Assembly (NCBI GenBank): GCA_030789695.1
Contig: CM061138.1
Location: 179,901,051 to 179,965,050, forward strand
DNA length: 64,000 nucleotides
Direction of reading: 5' to 3'
From: Scilla litardierei
Taxonomy: Eukaryota; Streptophyta; Magnoliopsida; Asparagales; Asparagaceae
Positions 43,170-55,040 of the stretch are shown one piece after another. The translations under genes and the position numbers were made by a program. Positions within the stretch are counted from its first letter, which is position 1; each line of letters opens with the position of its first letter. The notes beneath the pieces are model-generated. The model saw only the letters and a program-made list of their open reading frames with translations, was not told the origin of the DNA and ran no database searches.

Positions 43170-45469
43170 ATGACGAACAACGACTACAACGTCTTCAAGA
43201 ACCGCGATGGTGCTTCTTCAGTTATGGAAGGACTATCCTCCGTCAGGCCTCCACACTTCAACGGTACCAACTACGGGTACTGGAAATGCCGGATGCAAAT
43301 TTTCCTCCGGAGCGCTTCACTATGGAGAGCCACCATGACGGAGTATGTCGAGCCTTCCGAAGAAGATTTCGCAAAGTGGACTCCCGCGGAGGTCGCCGCG
43401 GAAGTAGCCAATGCCAAGGCAATGAATGCCTTGAATTGTGCGTTGGAGCCCGAGGACTTCAACAAGATATGCACATGTAAGAGTGCATATCAAATATGGA
43501 ACCAACTCCTCATTTTGCACGAAGGATCGAGTACGGTAAAAGACTCTAAACTCGTCGTTGCTAACAAAGAATTTGAGTTGTTTCATATGGAGCAGGGTGA
43601 AACCATGAAGGAGTACTATGCTCGCTTCGTGGATATATCCAACGACTTGGAAGCTCTTGGGAAAACCTACACCCAAAAGGAGAAATGCTCAAAGATTATC
43701 GACGGTCTTCCATCATGTTGGGAAAAGCGTACCTTCGCCATCGAGGAAGGTAATGACATGAATAAATATACCGTCGTACAACTAATGGGTACCTTGTTGT
43801 CTTATGAGGTACGCAAGGATAGTAAGATCCGGATGAGGGAAAAGATGAAGGCGTACTTGAAGCAAGACGAGCCAAAGAAAAAGGCAATTGCATTCAAGGC
43901 CGCTCCATCTACCGATGATGAAGAATCGGAAAACGAATTGGACATGGAATCCATTGCCCGTATGGCAAGGAAGTTCAATCGATTCCTCCGAATAGGTAAA
44001 TCTTTGAATAAATCTAAAGTTAGTTCGACTAATGCCTCTACTCCCGTGTGTTATAAATGCATCAAGCCAGGACACATCAAATCGGATTGTCCTCTCTACA
44101 AACACAAGGAGAAGGGGAAGGCATCTAAGTACGACAAGTCGAGAAAGCACAAGAAAGGGCTTGTTGGCACATTCACCGACTCCGAAGAGGATTCCTTAAG
44201 TGGAGAGTCGGATGATGGAAGAGTGGAGAAAGCAAAAATTTGCTTCATGGCTAATGATGAGGCAAAAGGTCAAAAGTCCTCCTTCGATGATAGCGAGGAT
44301 GAAAGCGAGGATGGTAGCGAGGATGAAGGCGGAGAACCTACTATAGAAGAAATGAGGTTAGCTAACCAAGAAATTTGGTCTAAATTTACTAAATTAGTAG
44401 ATATAATAAGACCAAAGATGAACTTGTTAGCCTCCAAACCTCTCCTAAGTCTATCATCACCAATAATGACACCATTGTTGAGACACTCGCCAATGAGAAA
44501 GCAAGTTTGCTTACTCATAATGGCTTGTTGAGAAATGAGGTGAAGAACCTCAAATCTCAACTTGAGCATGTTCATTTTGAGAAATCGGATGAACACAAGA
44601 TGGCGGATTTGACGTCTCAAAACTCAACCTTGAGTATTGAGAATAAGAATCTCAAATCTCGTGTTTATGCACTCACATCGCAAGTATCCACTTTGGATGC
44701 TTCGATGCATTCTCTCAAAGAGAAATATGAGTGCACGTTAGGCCGTATCAATGATTTCAATAAAGGTAAGGGCCATTTGGATAATATCCTAAATGACTTA
44801 CTTCCGGCCAAACACCACATTGGCTTGGGGTATAAGATGGGAGACTCATCCAAATCGTCTACAACCTTTGTTAGGCCTACTTCCGACGCCTCAACGAGTG
44901 GGAGCAAACACCCCATTGGTAGTTCTCCTACCAATAGTGCTTCCACTTCGTACACACCCCCGATTGGAAAGAAACCCACTTTGGGTGGACCTCCAAAGAG
45001 GGGTCATGCATTTTTGTACTCACATGCTATGCCACGTAGGAACACACATCCTACTCCACCGGTTCATATTAATGATGATTTTTATGCTCCGCACCCACGA
45101 GCACGTGCAAACACTCATATGAGACACCCACATGCACGTAAACATGCTCATGCATATCCTAATGCTTATGTTCAAACATCTCATCCACATGTGCATGCCT
45201 ACTCTCATAATCATCCTCATGCATACACACATCATCATACTATTGCTAGATCCCATGCTCCTAGGCCACATGCACCACATAGAAATCAAACTTTTGTGCA
45301 TGCAACCACTAGGAAGAGGATTCCCAAAATGTACACTATTTGGGGTCCCAAAAACACTAGCGATGATGCTATGAATGTTTATGTGAAATCATATATTAAT
45401 GATGTTATTTTGAATGATGATTATGTTGGGAAGTCAAGTTCCTTTTGGACTTGGTTTCCGAAGGGTTAG
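43170..45469 (+). pseudogene. gag of the gag-only element, one frameshift
   Basis: The ATG at 43170 starts MTNNDYNVFKNRDG. A copia-type gag follows (PPHFNGTNYGYWKCRMQIFL near residue 27, then an UBN2-like helical region to about 230), a CCHC knuckle CYKCIKPGHIKSDC (about residue 293), and acidic Ser/Glu/Asp repeats. The frame shifts by one base between about 44410 and 44450. The second part, open to 45469, encodes a coiled coil (LRNEVKNLKSQLEHVHFEKS, NSTLSIENKNLKSRV), a His-rich stretch (about 45055-45300) and a C-terminus ending SSSFWTWFPKG. The long coiled-coil tail is typical of Sirevirus gag. With the frameshift mended by a sister copy, the gene would be intact. Confidence 0.85.
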
Positions 45470-46513
45470 TTCCTTTAACCCTTCAATGCTTGGTACCATG
45501 AGTTTATGATCATGTTATGGGTACCAAGGCATGTGTTTATAAAATTGATTTTGATTATATTAATTTATGGGTTACAATAATTTTTATTTCGTATTTCAAA
45601 TTTGTTGTCTAACCCATTGGATCCAAAAGGATTTTTGGATACCAAAATGAAGTTTTCTAGATTCAATCCGCTTTGGGATACCAACCCTACCAACTCCTCG
45701 ATTTGCAAAGACTTTCATTCAAACGGAGTTGATGGTGCTTGATCGATGCACCAATGTAGGGGGAGCTTAATGTTGTAAGTATGATATTACATTTGGTATC
45801 CATGTGTGATTGTATGCATGCATAGATAGAATTTTTACTTTTGATATCAATTCGATACATTTAGTATTGGTATTCTCACTGCATTTTGGTCTCTGATATT
45901 GACTATCGTCACTTGACGATTATTTTGATTTAATAGCTTTAGTTGTATGAAAACATAGAATTGTTTTCCATGCACTAATATAGCTACAAATGTTGATATT
46001 GGAGAATAAATTCCTTTCATCAATGCGTGAATTTACAATTGGTATTTTGATGACTTCATTTTTTTTTTCATTTTTCGTTTTTCGACTAAGGTCTCCTTGG
46101 CACACCTTTAATATGTTTTGGTATTTTTACTTTGGTGACATTGGACCGAGGTCGTATTCTTCGACTCCCGTGATTCATGTATTATTTGGCCATGATTTGT
46201 TATCATTGACTCCCTCCCGCACTTTTTGGATTATGCCAAAGGGGGAGAGATATAATAATGACGTGCTAAATGATAGTTTAGCATGAATCTAATTTGATAT
46301 GTTAGATTTAGGGGGAGTTAAGAAAATATAAATGTATTTCAAATTCGATAACTGGATTTGTATTTTTAATTTTCTCGCCTGATTGATGCATTTGTTTATT
46401 ATTTCATATGGAACTAATGTGTCATCAATGCAGGGGGAGTAAGTAAATTTCATTTAGTACATTATTATTGATTATTATTTATGTTGGTTTGTCATCACCA
46501 AAAAGGGGGAGAA
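45470..46513 (+). other. Non-coding 3' region with repeated purine tracts
   Basis: No reading frame resembles pol or an envelope-like gene. GGGGGAG occurs at about 45758, 46240, 46310, 46433 and 46505. The last one, AAAGGGGGAGAA, abuts the 3' LTR and is the likely polypurine tract. Multiple purine tracts before the 3' LTR are a reported Sirevirus trait. Confidence 0.75.
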
Positions 46514-48231
46514 TGTTGAGTATTGATTCCCCGGATTTGGTTTTGGATGATGAGCAAACATAAATATATCGTGAACTAACACTTTGTGAGCGCAGTTATG
46601 GAGATCGTCGCCAAAATATTACGTACATCTAAAGCGACTTCTCAATACGCATGATCGAGTGCCTGAAGCTTCGTTGAAGCTCAAGGAGCAATATTGAAGT
46701 CAAGAGGAATGAAGATTGAAGCTTTGAAGACGGTTCGTCATGTATTATTTATTGTCTTCTAGCTTCATAGTTAGAATGTTAAGCCTTGAGTATGACTTAC
46801 AATATAATCTTCATTTCGCTCATGTCTTAGAGCTAGGATTATCATAGAAGCCATTAGAAACTTTCCCGAAGCCTATCGCTTCTTCCCTCGGCTTCTAGTG
46901 CATGTTAGTTGGTTCACGAAGAACACCCAACAGACTAGATGACGATCTAGTCGATCGGCAATTCCTCTTGAACCGACTAGAATGCCTTGCTCATTTCAGC
47001 TCATTCCATATTGGTCAATTGGTCGGTCAAAGAAGAGTCACCGACCGACTAGATGACGATCTAGTCGGTTAGGAATCCTTCTTAGACCGACTAGTTGAGC
47101 TTGCCTCTGAACAGCCTGAGTTACTGTTTCGAGTTAGTCGGTCAAAGAACGTTTGTCGACCGACTAGTTGAGAAACTAGTCGGTCAACATTTGTTCTTAA
47201 ACCGACTAATTCATCTTGTAGTCAACCTACTCTATTTCGACTGTTAGTCGGTCAAAGATCATTCACCGACCGACTAGTTGTGAAACTAGTCGGTCGGCAA
47301 GTCTTCTTAGACCGACTAGTTGTCATCTCCTGTACTTTGACCTTTTGGGTGTTCAACCGTTAGTCGGTCTACGTTATATCACCGACCGACTAGTTGATGA
47401 ACTAGTCGGTCAGTGATCCTTCTTTGACCGACTAGTCTGGTTCAGAATAGAGCCGTTGGGATCTTTTTGAACTCGTTTTTCCTTGCCCTTATAAATAGAA
47501 TCCTGATTCATTTCTTGAAGGGGTTAAGCAATATATTAGAGATATTTTCAGATCAAAAGAGAAGAGCAATCAACAATATTTCCAAGCTCTCTCTTCTCAC
47601 AAGAATCTCTCCCTCAAGTTCTTGAGCCCTAAATCCTCAAGAGAGATTCTCTCCATTGTGAGCCATTCAAGCTAGAAGCTTGATTCTAGGTCACCATCTC
47701 CACCCTAGGCTTCCATTGCTGGTCATCTTCTTGAAGCTAGGGTTTGGTGCCATCTTCCTCCATCAAAATCCCCCTTGCCCTAATTTGGTAAGAATACTCA
47801 AGGCATATGTATTTTGTTGGTAAGCATTTCATTTCATTTACATTCGTTATTTGAATTGTATACTCTCGGTTGTGAGAGTTTGCGTGATCCCGGGTTGTGG
47901 GATTCACGGACATCCTTTGTAGTTAGTTTGCACTTGCGTGGTTTTCGCAAGTGGGCATATTGGAAATCTTGAATTAGAGTTTCTAACTCAAGTATCCGGA
48001 GGGGATCCGGGTGGTTGGGACGTAGGATCACCGGGAACAAGTCGGGGAGACTTGGGTGGATCCGAACCCATTAAACCATTTGTTTGCGTTTGCATTTATT
48101 CTTGTTGATCGTTGTTATTCCGCATTGTTGTTTGTTAATTGCACGATAATTAGGAATAACTCTCCCTATTATTTAAAAGTACTATTCACCCCTCCTCTAG
48201 TACATGTGCAGTAGCTATACAAGGCACTACA
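46514..48231 (+). repeat. 3' LTR of the gag-only element
   Basis: 1718 bp, same ends as the 5' LTR, followed by the target copy ACTGG. Confidence 0.95.
46906..47435. promoter_or_regulatory. U3 array of inverted-repeat modules in the gag-only element, 3' LTR copy
   Basis: Same arrangement as 41794-42323. Here the sixth and seventh modules keep better arms (CTAGTCGGTCAAC, CACCGACCGACTAG) than the 5' copy, while the second reads CTAGTCGATCGGC. Confidence 0.8.
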
Positions 48232-50647
48232 ACTGGGACCCTATGTACTTTCACAATTTAATCCATGTATCTCTTAGCAAGAGTCTCTGTAGATTGTCCA
48301 ACCCTGAAAGGGATAAAGTGGACCGACTTGGTTAATCGATCAACAATCACCCAAACAACGTCATGTTACTTTTTGCGCTTTGGAAGTCCCGTCACGAAAT
48401 CCATCGTGATATGTTGCCACTTCCATTCATTAATGGACATGTGCTATAACAGACCGGCAACGCGGTGATGTTCAACCTTCACCTGTTGACATACTATGCA
48501 TCTGGTCACACTTGGCGCTACGCATCTCTTCATTCCATGCCACCAATAATTTCATCGTAGATCTTGTTACATCTTGGTGCCTCCTGGATGGATGGATGGA
48601 GTACGAGAAACTGTATGCTTCCTTTACTAGCTCTTCTCTGACATCTCATGAAGGTATGCATATTCTACTGCCATATTTCAGAGACCCATCTGCATGTATC
48701 TTGAATTTTGACCTCTGCACCGCCAATGCCATGTTTCTGATCCGCTGAAGCTTTGCATCTCCTGTCTGATCGGCCTTGATTCTGTCTACCAGTGTTGACT
48801 GTATCTCCTTGTTCATCAATGATGAGGTCAAACCTGGTAATACCACATCTATTTCCATTTCACGGATCTTCTGCTATAGCCTCCACTGCGTCGTAAGCGT
48901 AATCACTCCTGGAAGCCGACTTAAAGCATCAGGTACCATATTAACCTTCCCAGGATGGTACTGAAGGTCAATGTTGTAATCCGCCATGAGCTCGATCCAT
49001 CTCCGTTGTCGTTGGTTCAGATCCTTTTGAGTGAAGATGTATGTTAAGCTCTTATGATCCGTATATACCTTCACACACTCCCTAAGTAGAAAGAGTCCAG
49101 ATTTTCAAGGCAAATATTACTGCCGCCAACTCAAGATCATGAGTGAGGTAATTCTTCTCGTGATTCTTCAATTGTCTTGATGCATATGCGGCTACGCGTC
49201 CGTGTTGATGAAGCACACATCCAAGACCTTTACCAGATACGTCGCAAAACACTTCAAAAATCTCCCATACGCTCTGGAATAACAAATATCGGTGCTGTCG
49301 TCAACCGCTTCAATTCTTGAAAAGCATCGTTACAAGTCTTCAACCACACATGCATTACATCCTTCCTTGTCAACTGTGTCATGGGCTCTGCGATCCTCGA
49401 AAAAACCTAGATGAATCTTCTGTAGGAACCAGCTAGTCTCAAGAAGCTTAGAATCTCTGATATTGTCTTAGAGACCGGCCAATTGTGAACTGCTGCAACC
49501 ATTTCTGGGTTCACAGAGATTCCTTCTCCCGAAACCGTGGCATAGAAATACCACTTTGTTCAACCAGAACTCGCACTTACTATAGTATAGCTTGCTCCGC
49601 CTCAATGTTTCTAGAATCGTTCTCAAATGCTCGACATGCTTCTGTGCATTCTTCAAGTATACCAATATATTGTCAAGATACACCACTACAAACTTGTCCA
49701 GATACTCATATAATATTTGGTGCATGAGATTTATGAATATTGCAGGTGCATTAGTCACACCAAACGTCATCACCATGAACTCACAGTGTTCGTATCTAGT
49801 GCTAAATGTTGTCTTATGCACATCTTCTTTCTTTACCCTCAACTGATGATAGCCGGTTTTCAAGTCCAATTTTAAAAAGGCACATGCTCCTCCAAGCTGA
49901 TCAAATAAGTCGTCGATATGTGGAATGTAATACTTGTTCTTCACCGTAAGCTTGTTTAGTTCCATGTAATCAACGCACATCCGTTTGGGTCCATCTTTCT
50001 TGCTCACCAATAATATTGGAGCGCCCCAAGGAGACATACTGGGACGTATCTACCCTTTCTTCAAGAGATCATCCAACTGTATCCGCACTTCATACAACTC
50101 AGATGGTGACATGCGGTAAGGCTATCTGGAATAAGGCTGAGCACCAGGCACTAGCTCAATTGCAAACTCAACTCTGTGGTCTGGAGGTCACCCAGTAAGT
50201 TCATCCGGAAAAACATCCAGGAATTCTCGAACTACCTCTGGCTTCTTCTCTATCTCAATATCCATGACAGTTGCTGCTGTCGGTTTAGCTCTGAATTTTG
50301 TCGGTCTCTTTGTTTTGACAAATTCAAATTTGAGTTGGGTTGGCATGTCAAACACCACTCTTTGCGACATTCAATCGTGGCATAGTGTACCTCCAACTAA
50401 TCCATCCCGAGGACAACGTCGAAACTTGGCATGTCGATGGCGATAAAATCCGATGGCAGTTTGTGTCCGCATATGTCCACACGACAGGAAAAACACACAC
50501 TAGTAGTTGTCAATACTCCACTACCCGTGTTAACGCCCCAACAAGAGTCAAGGGGCGAAACGGGGATGTGCTAATCGACAAACCGCTTCGACATGAAGCA
50601 ATGTGAAGCTCCTGAGTCGAATATGGCGATGATGGGTCTACTGGCAA
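48232..50647 (-). pseudogene. pol 5' part of the minus-strand Tekay element: protease, RT, RNase H, integrase N-terminus
   Basis: Reading down from 50647: the protease motif IFDSGASHCFMS lies near 50600-50630 and a VFPDELTG linker near 50190. RT at 49468-50037 has [20 protein letters not shown] and [14 protein letters not shown], but its catalytic loop reads YLDN where YVDD or FIDD is expected, so one metal-binding Asp is lost. RNase H follows ([36 protein letters not shown]), then [18 protein letters not shown] and the integrase N-terminus ([20 protein letters not shown]). Stops and frameshifts separate the blocks. It ends at the target copy ACTGG of the gag-only element. Confidence 0.9.
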
Positions 50648-50745
50648 CTAGTATAATACCGACGGTCACATATACTAAGTTTAAGCATATATATACTAAT
50701 GTATGAAAACATAAAAAATAAACGATAAATCTGTAAACTACATAC
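50648..50745 (-). other. Putative gag-protease intron (98 bp, phase 1) in the minus-strand Tekay element
   Basis: On the minus strand, GTATGTAGTTTAC follows CAAGTTATCACGG and the segment ends ATTATACTAG before TTGCCAGTAGACC. Removal keeps the frame into PIIAIFDSGAS. The interior is very AT-rich. An alternative acceptor (GCCAG, 7 bases further) would break the frame. This is the third element with an intron at this position and phase. Confidence 0.6.
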
Positions 50746-52093
50746 CCGTGATAACTTGGCCATTGGCATCTGCCTCTTCCGCAGTCTTAGTAAAAACCTG
50801 GCGTTTAGATGATGATGAGGCTTGAGACCTTGCCTGTTGATACACCTTTTGCTGAGGTGGAAGTGGAGCTCTACGTTGATTGCTCCCTGCTGGGGCTGGA
50901 GCTGGAGCGAAAACTGGTCATTAGTCTGGGCTAGGGCAGCTGGTCTCTATCCCCTTCGCTGGCAATCTCTCGCAGCATGATCATTGGCTCCACAGACCAT
51001 GCAAAAATTCGGATAAGACCGACATTTTGGTTTGATGTGACCCGACTTGTTCCAGTAGTGCCAGATAGGCGGGTCGCCTGGGTTGCTGGGGTTGCTGGGG
51101 TGGTGCATGCCTCTTAAACTGTGTCTGATGCATAGGCCTGTGAAATTGCTTAGTGGGAGGAGCATGGGGCTTTTTATGATGCACTGCAGAAGCTGTCGAA
51201 GATGGAGGTGGTCGTTGTGGGGCAGCCACCTGGCGCTCTCGTGCTCGCTCCCGCTGTACATACTCGTACTCTTGAGCCGTGGAGAGCATGTCAGCATGGG
51301 TTTTCAGTTTGAGCCCGACTAGCTTATCACAAATATCGATGTCTAAGTCCTTCTGGACTCTCTTAGCTCGGGCCAGGGAAGTGGACACCACGTCCTTAGC
51401 AAACCTGCTGAGCTTAGAGAACTCAGCATCGTATTCTTCCACAGTCATGGAACTTTGCTCTAGTTTCATAAATTGTTCCTCGAGCTCCATTTTCGCCTCA
51501 GGTGAAAAGAATTGGGCATTGAATTCCTCTTTAAATGTAGCCCAAGAGATCGGCTGTGGTAAACGCTCCTCCGCAGAATCCCACCATAACATGACATCCT
51601 TGGTCAACTGCAGCTTTGCCATATCTACCTAGGAATTTGCAGGAGCTTGTACCGTCTTCAGCACGTTAGTAGTGGACCGCAACCATTCCTCTTCATCTAG
51701 AGGATCCTCCCGTCCAGTGAAGATTGGTAGGCGTAGTGACCGAAACTCTTGTACTCCCACTTCTCGCATGGCTTCCTGTCGCATGGCTTCCTGTCGTATG
51801 GCTTGAACCATTTCTCGCAGTGCTCGATCAGATATCTGGTGCACCATCGGAGGTTGATCAGTATCATCATTGTTATAGTTGCTGACGTTGTTTGCATTGG
51901 GGTCAGCTTCAGGGTTGGTATTGTTGACGTTCCCGTTAACGATCTGGTTGTCGACTTCATTGTTGGCGACGGGATATTCATTATTGGTGACATGGTTCCC
52001 ATTTTTATTCAAATTCCTCTCTATCTCTGCGTTGGCAGTAGCAGGATTTGTTCCAGTGGTGGTACGTGCATGTCGGTTAAACACTTTCGACAT
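50746..52093 (-). pseudogene. gag of the minus-strand Tekay element (decayed)
   Basis: The ATG at 52093 (minus strand) starts MSKVFNRHARTTTG. An Asn-rich stretch precedes the capsid domain (LPIFTGREDPLDEEEWLRST). A TAG at 51629-51631 replaces a Trp-like position, and the capsid continues at once (AKLQLTKDVMLWWDSAEERL, SMTVEEYDAEFSKLSRFA). A later frameshift near 51080 leads to the zinc knuckles, WNKSGHIKPKC (degenerate) and CMVCGANDHAARDC (intact). A Gln/Pro-rich linker runs to the splice donor at 50745. A short direct repeat (RQEAMRQEAMRE) is a local duplication of a 15-bp unit. Confidence 0.88.
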
Positions 52094-52198
52094 TCTGTAT
52101 TCAAGGATTCAGTTTATAATTTGAGTATCTTATTCATATTTTCCGTTTATCTTATACTATTCACGAGGTGGTTGCGCGGACTTGCATGTGCCACCAAT
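52094..52198 (-). other. Leader and primer-binding site of the minus-strand Tekay element
   Basis: On the minus strand the LTR end GGCGTTACA is followed by ATTGGTGGCACATGCAAG, a variant of the GGTGGCCCATGCAGG site of the other Tekay-like elements. Confidence 0.6.
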
Positions 52199-54591
52199 TG
52201 TAACGCCTCAGACACGAGGGTCGTCACACTCTCAATAGTTTTGCATGTCTTGTAGATACCAATGAAGTCAATATAGTTTAAACAGGAAATATTTAAGACA
52301 GATAAAAATACTTATTTTATTCAACCTTGAAAAGAAATACAGTGTCTAGGCAGAAAGGAAAACTACAATGCTCAACTAAAAAGATACTGAAAGAAAAAGA
52401 CTAAAAGAAAGAGAAAACTCTCCTGGTAACACAAATAATCAAAAATCCGCGTCTTCAACATTAAAGTCAGACTCCTCGTACTGCGGAGTCTCTCCTTCAA
52501 GCTGTGAGTCACCTGATGGAATTGAACCACCGTTAATAAAGTAGATTGAATTCATATTAAACAATTAATTAATTTATTTTATTTTAAAAGACACAAAAAG
52601 GAACTATAAAGGAAACTAATGACCTGGCATGATTTTAAGTAACGGTAGGGATCAAGCAACTAACCAAAAGAATTATTGTTGTGACTTATAAGAGGAGAGC
52701 ACGATGTGCAACATGAAGTCCACATTGGACTGCAGGGTGCTACCCCGGGCCGAGTATAAAGGTCAACTGTACCAAGCACTCAGGATCCATAAAAGAACAT
52801 CCTCCCACATAAGGGCCATAAGCATGTCTTCAATCGCTTCCGCACCCTCTCAATTATAAGTTACCACAAACCCGTGATGTCAAGTGTAGTTGGTCTAGTT
52901 GTAGGGTGTCAAGTATCATATTCATGTAGTTGTCTCCTAAATTAGATAATTAGATAGTTATGCAAAACTATGTTCAAGATTGTCTTGTCTTGTGCAAAAA
53001 AAAGCAGGTGTACCAATATCGTTGTATAATCTTATTGCATAACTTCTAATCACGTAATTTAGTATACTCAACTTAAACTTCCAGATTTAACATGTCTAGT
53101 CACATTATTCAGGAATCATAACGTTCAACAATTAAAGTTGACAATTTCAGAAAGAAGATATTTAAAGCACAATTTGTAAGTAAAATAAAGTAAACGACGA
53201 AAACATTGAAAAATTTATGGAAGATGACTCAATGGTTCAGATTCATGTTTTTGGCACCATTATCGGGTTTTGGTCTACCTGCCTAGAGGGGTTGCTTGAC
53301 CCAAAATTTGCATTTAAAAATACCATTTTAGGCCAAAATCAACCTAATAAAAGATGTACATGTTCCCAGCTACTTAGACTGAACTTATGAGGGCAACATA
53401 ACTGGATTTACAAGGCAAACCGAACAAAAATTTATGGGGACAGAACTGAATTTTAAAAAGAACAAAAATTGATTTTATAAAGAACAATAACTAAGTTTAT
53501 AAACAACAAGAAAAACTGAAACGTGTAAAGGAGAACAGGACTGAAACTTATAAGAAAGAAAAGAAACTGAACCGAACTTGTAAAGGAGAAAACAGAACTG
53601 AAACTAATAAGAAAAAGAACTGAACTTTTATAGGGCGGGGAAAGAACACAACATGCATGCAGGTCCCCAAATGCAGGATCAGCCAGTAAAAGGGTCACAG
53701 AACAGCAAGTGTAAAGGTCGCAGAACAGCAAGTGGGCAGTAAAAGGTGAGCACAGAAACCATGCAGTGGATATCACACATAAAGGCTCGACATCCCACGG
53801 TAACTACCGCCGTCAAGGGGAAAAACCCAACAACCATCTAACCGACTACCCACGGTCAAACCTTCCACATCGACGACCAACCACAACCAAATAAACAACA
53901 CAAAGTCTAACACGAAAATAGCGAACAATGACAAGGAACGCCGTAAACCTAGATTGGTGCCAAAATATTCCTCGGACGAAAAATCCTCTCAAATTCTACC
54001 TGAATCTTTATATCCATTCAAAAAATAAAATAATTAAAAGTTCAATAGGGATCGAATCAACCTGAGACGAAGTTTACGCGAGAAAAATTAAGAAATCCCA
54101 GTGTCCCAGGGCAAATCTGAAACTCCAGAGCAAAAACCGAAAATCCCAGTAGCAAAAACTGAAACCCTAGAGCAAGATCCGATCCCCAGGAGCAGGACCG
54201 AAATCCCTAGAGAAAGATCCGAAAGATTTTGTAGAGGAAAAACAATTTTCTCTTACCTTCGCCCTTGGAGAAAACAGCTCATACAAATAGGAAGAGAGAT
54301 AACGCATGGGAGGAGGTGAAAGATCTCGCTGTTGAGATTTCTGCTCCGAAAAATCCGGAGGAGAGATCGGCGCGGATTTTGCCAAGGTTTCAAATCGGAG
54401 ACGCCCGATTGTGTTCGCCGCTGCTCGCGCGGGGAACAAATAGCGGCATCTGGTTCGTGCGGGGTGAGATGAGATGAGTGGGTTATAAAAAAATTAGTTA
54501 GGTTATTTAAATACAAAGGGAAAACCCTTTGTGGGCGTTGGGCTTTAAAACAAAAGGGAAAAAGAAAAAGATGAGAAGTTGGGCCTTTACA
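52199..54591 (-). repeat. 5' LTR of the minus-strand Tekay element
   Basis: 2393 bp; on the + strand TGTAACGCCTCAGACAC to GGGCCTTTACA. Indels against the other LTR include loss of TTTATTTTACAGGAATTT-like sequence near 52578. It is followed by the target copy TCCGC. Confidence 0.92.
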
Positions 54592-55040
54592 TCCGCCCTA
54601 GTGATGAGGTGGTCGAGGTCACGTGGCGGTCGCTGATGCAGCCATTTCACCAAGTCTTCACAATAGATTCCTTACGTGAGAGCTGCAATGACCGTATGAT
54701 TAGTGCAGCCCTCGACGTTCAGCCTTTCATTATTGAAGCCCGCGAAGAAGTCCCACATCGTTTCTCCTTCACTCTGCTCCAGAGTGAACAGATGGCCTAA
54801 ACTTTGTTTCCGCCTGCGCCCCGCCATAAAGTGCCTGTAAAAAGCTTGGGATAAGTTCTTGAAAGACACGATGCTACGACTGGACAACACATATTATTCA
54901 TTTGCTGCTCCGGTCAACGTCGTGTGGAAAGCTCGACAGAGGAAAGGTTCGTCTGCATGTGTATTTCCATCACACTCTTGTACTTTCGGACATGCTCGTG
55001 AGGATTGTCCTTGCCATCATATTGGTTCAGAGGAGGCATC
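54592..55040 (-). pseudogene. gag of the Tat-like element, middle fragment
   Basis: On the minus strand it encodes PPLNQYDGKDNPHEHVRKYK and SIVSFKNLSQAFYRHFMAGR, then FTLEQSEGETMWDFFAGFNN, the classical capsid landmarks of Tat/Athila gags. It is bounded on both sides by later insertions with target copies GCATC (55036-55040) and TCCGC (54592-54596). A stop and a frameshift lie near 54910. Confidence 0.85.

Larger units (their letters stand above)
41402..48231 (+). mobile_element. Gag-only copia-type LTR element (Sirevirus-like, TR-GAG class), 6830 bp
   Basis: Identical-length LTRs (1718 bp; TGTTGAGTATTG to CACTACA) lie at 41402-43119 and 46514-48231, with perfect target-site copies ACTGG at 41397-41401 and 48232-48236. 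An initiator-Met primer site follows the 5' LTR. The interior has one gag gene and about 1 kb of non-coding DNA with several GGGGGAG tracts, but no protease, integrase, RT or RNase H. It therefore needs a helper. Gag type, primer site and repeated purine tracts point to Sireviruses within Ty1/copia. It is the youngest clear insertion of this nest. Confidence 0.9.
38074..54591 (-). mobile_element. Tekay-type chromovirus on the minus strand, interrupted by a gag-only element
   Basis: LTRs at 38074-40490 and 52199-54591 flank, on the minus strand, a leader, gag, protease, RT, RNase H, integrase and a chromodomain-like C-terminus. Target-site copies TCCGC are perfect (38069-38073 and 54592-54596). 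The integrase gene is split at 41402-48231 by another retroelement. It is related to the intron-2 element (16432-26345) but lacks its U3 hairpin array and its integrase intron. Many stops and frameshifts make it inactive. Confidence 0.93.

Noticed and set aside
45470..46513. Envelope-like gene as in some Sireviruses
   Set aside because: No open frame of adequate length and no membrane segments; only short chance ORFs and purine tracts.
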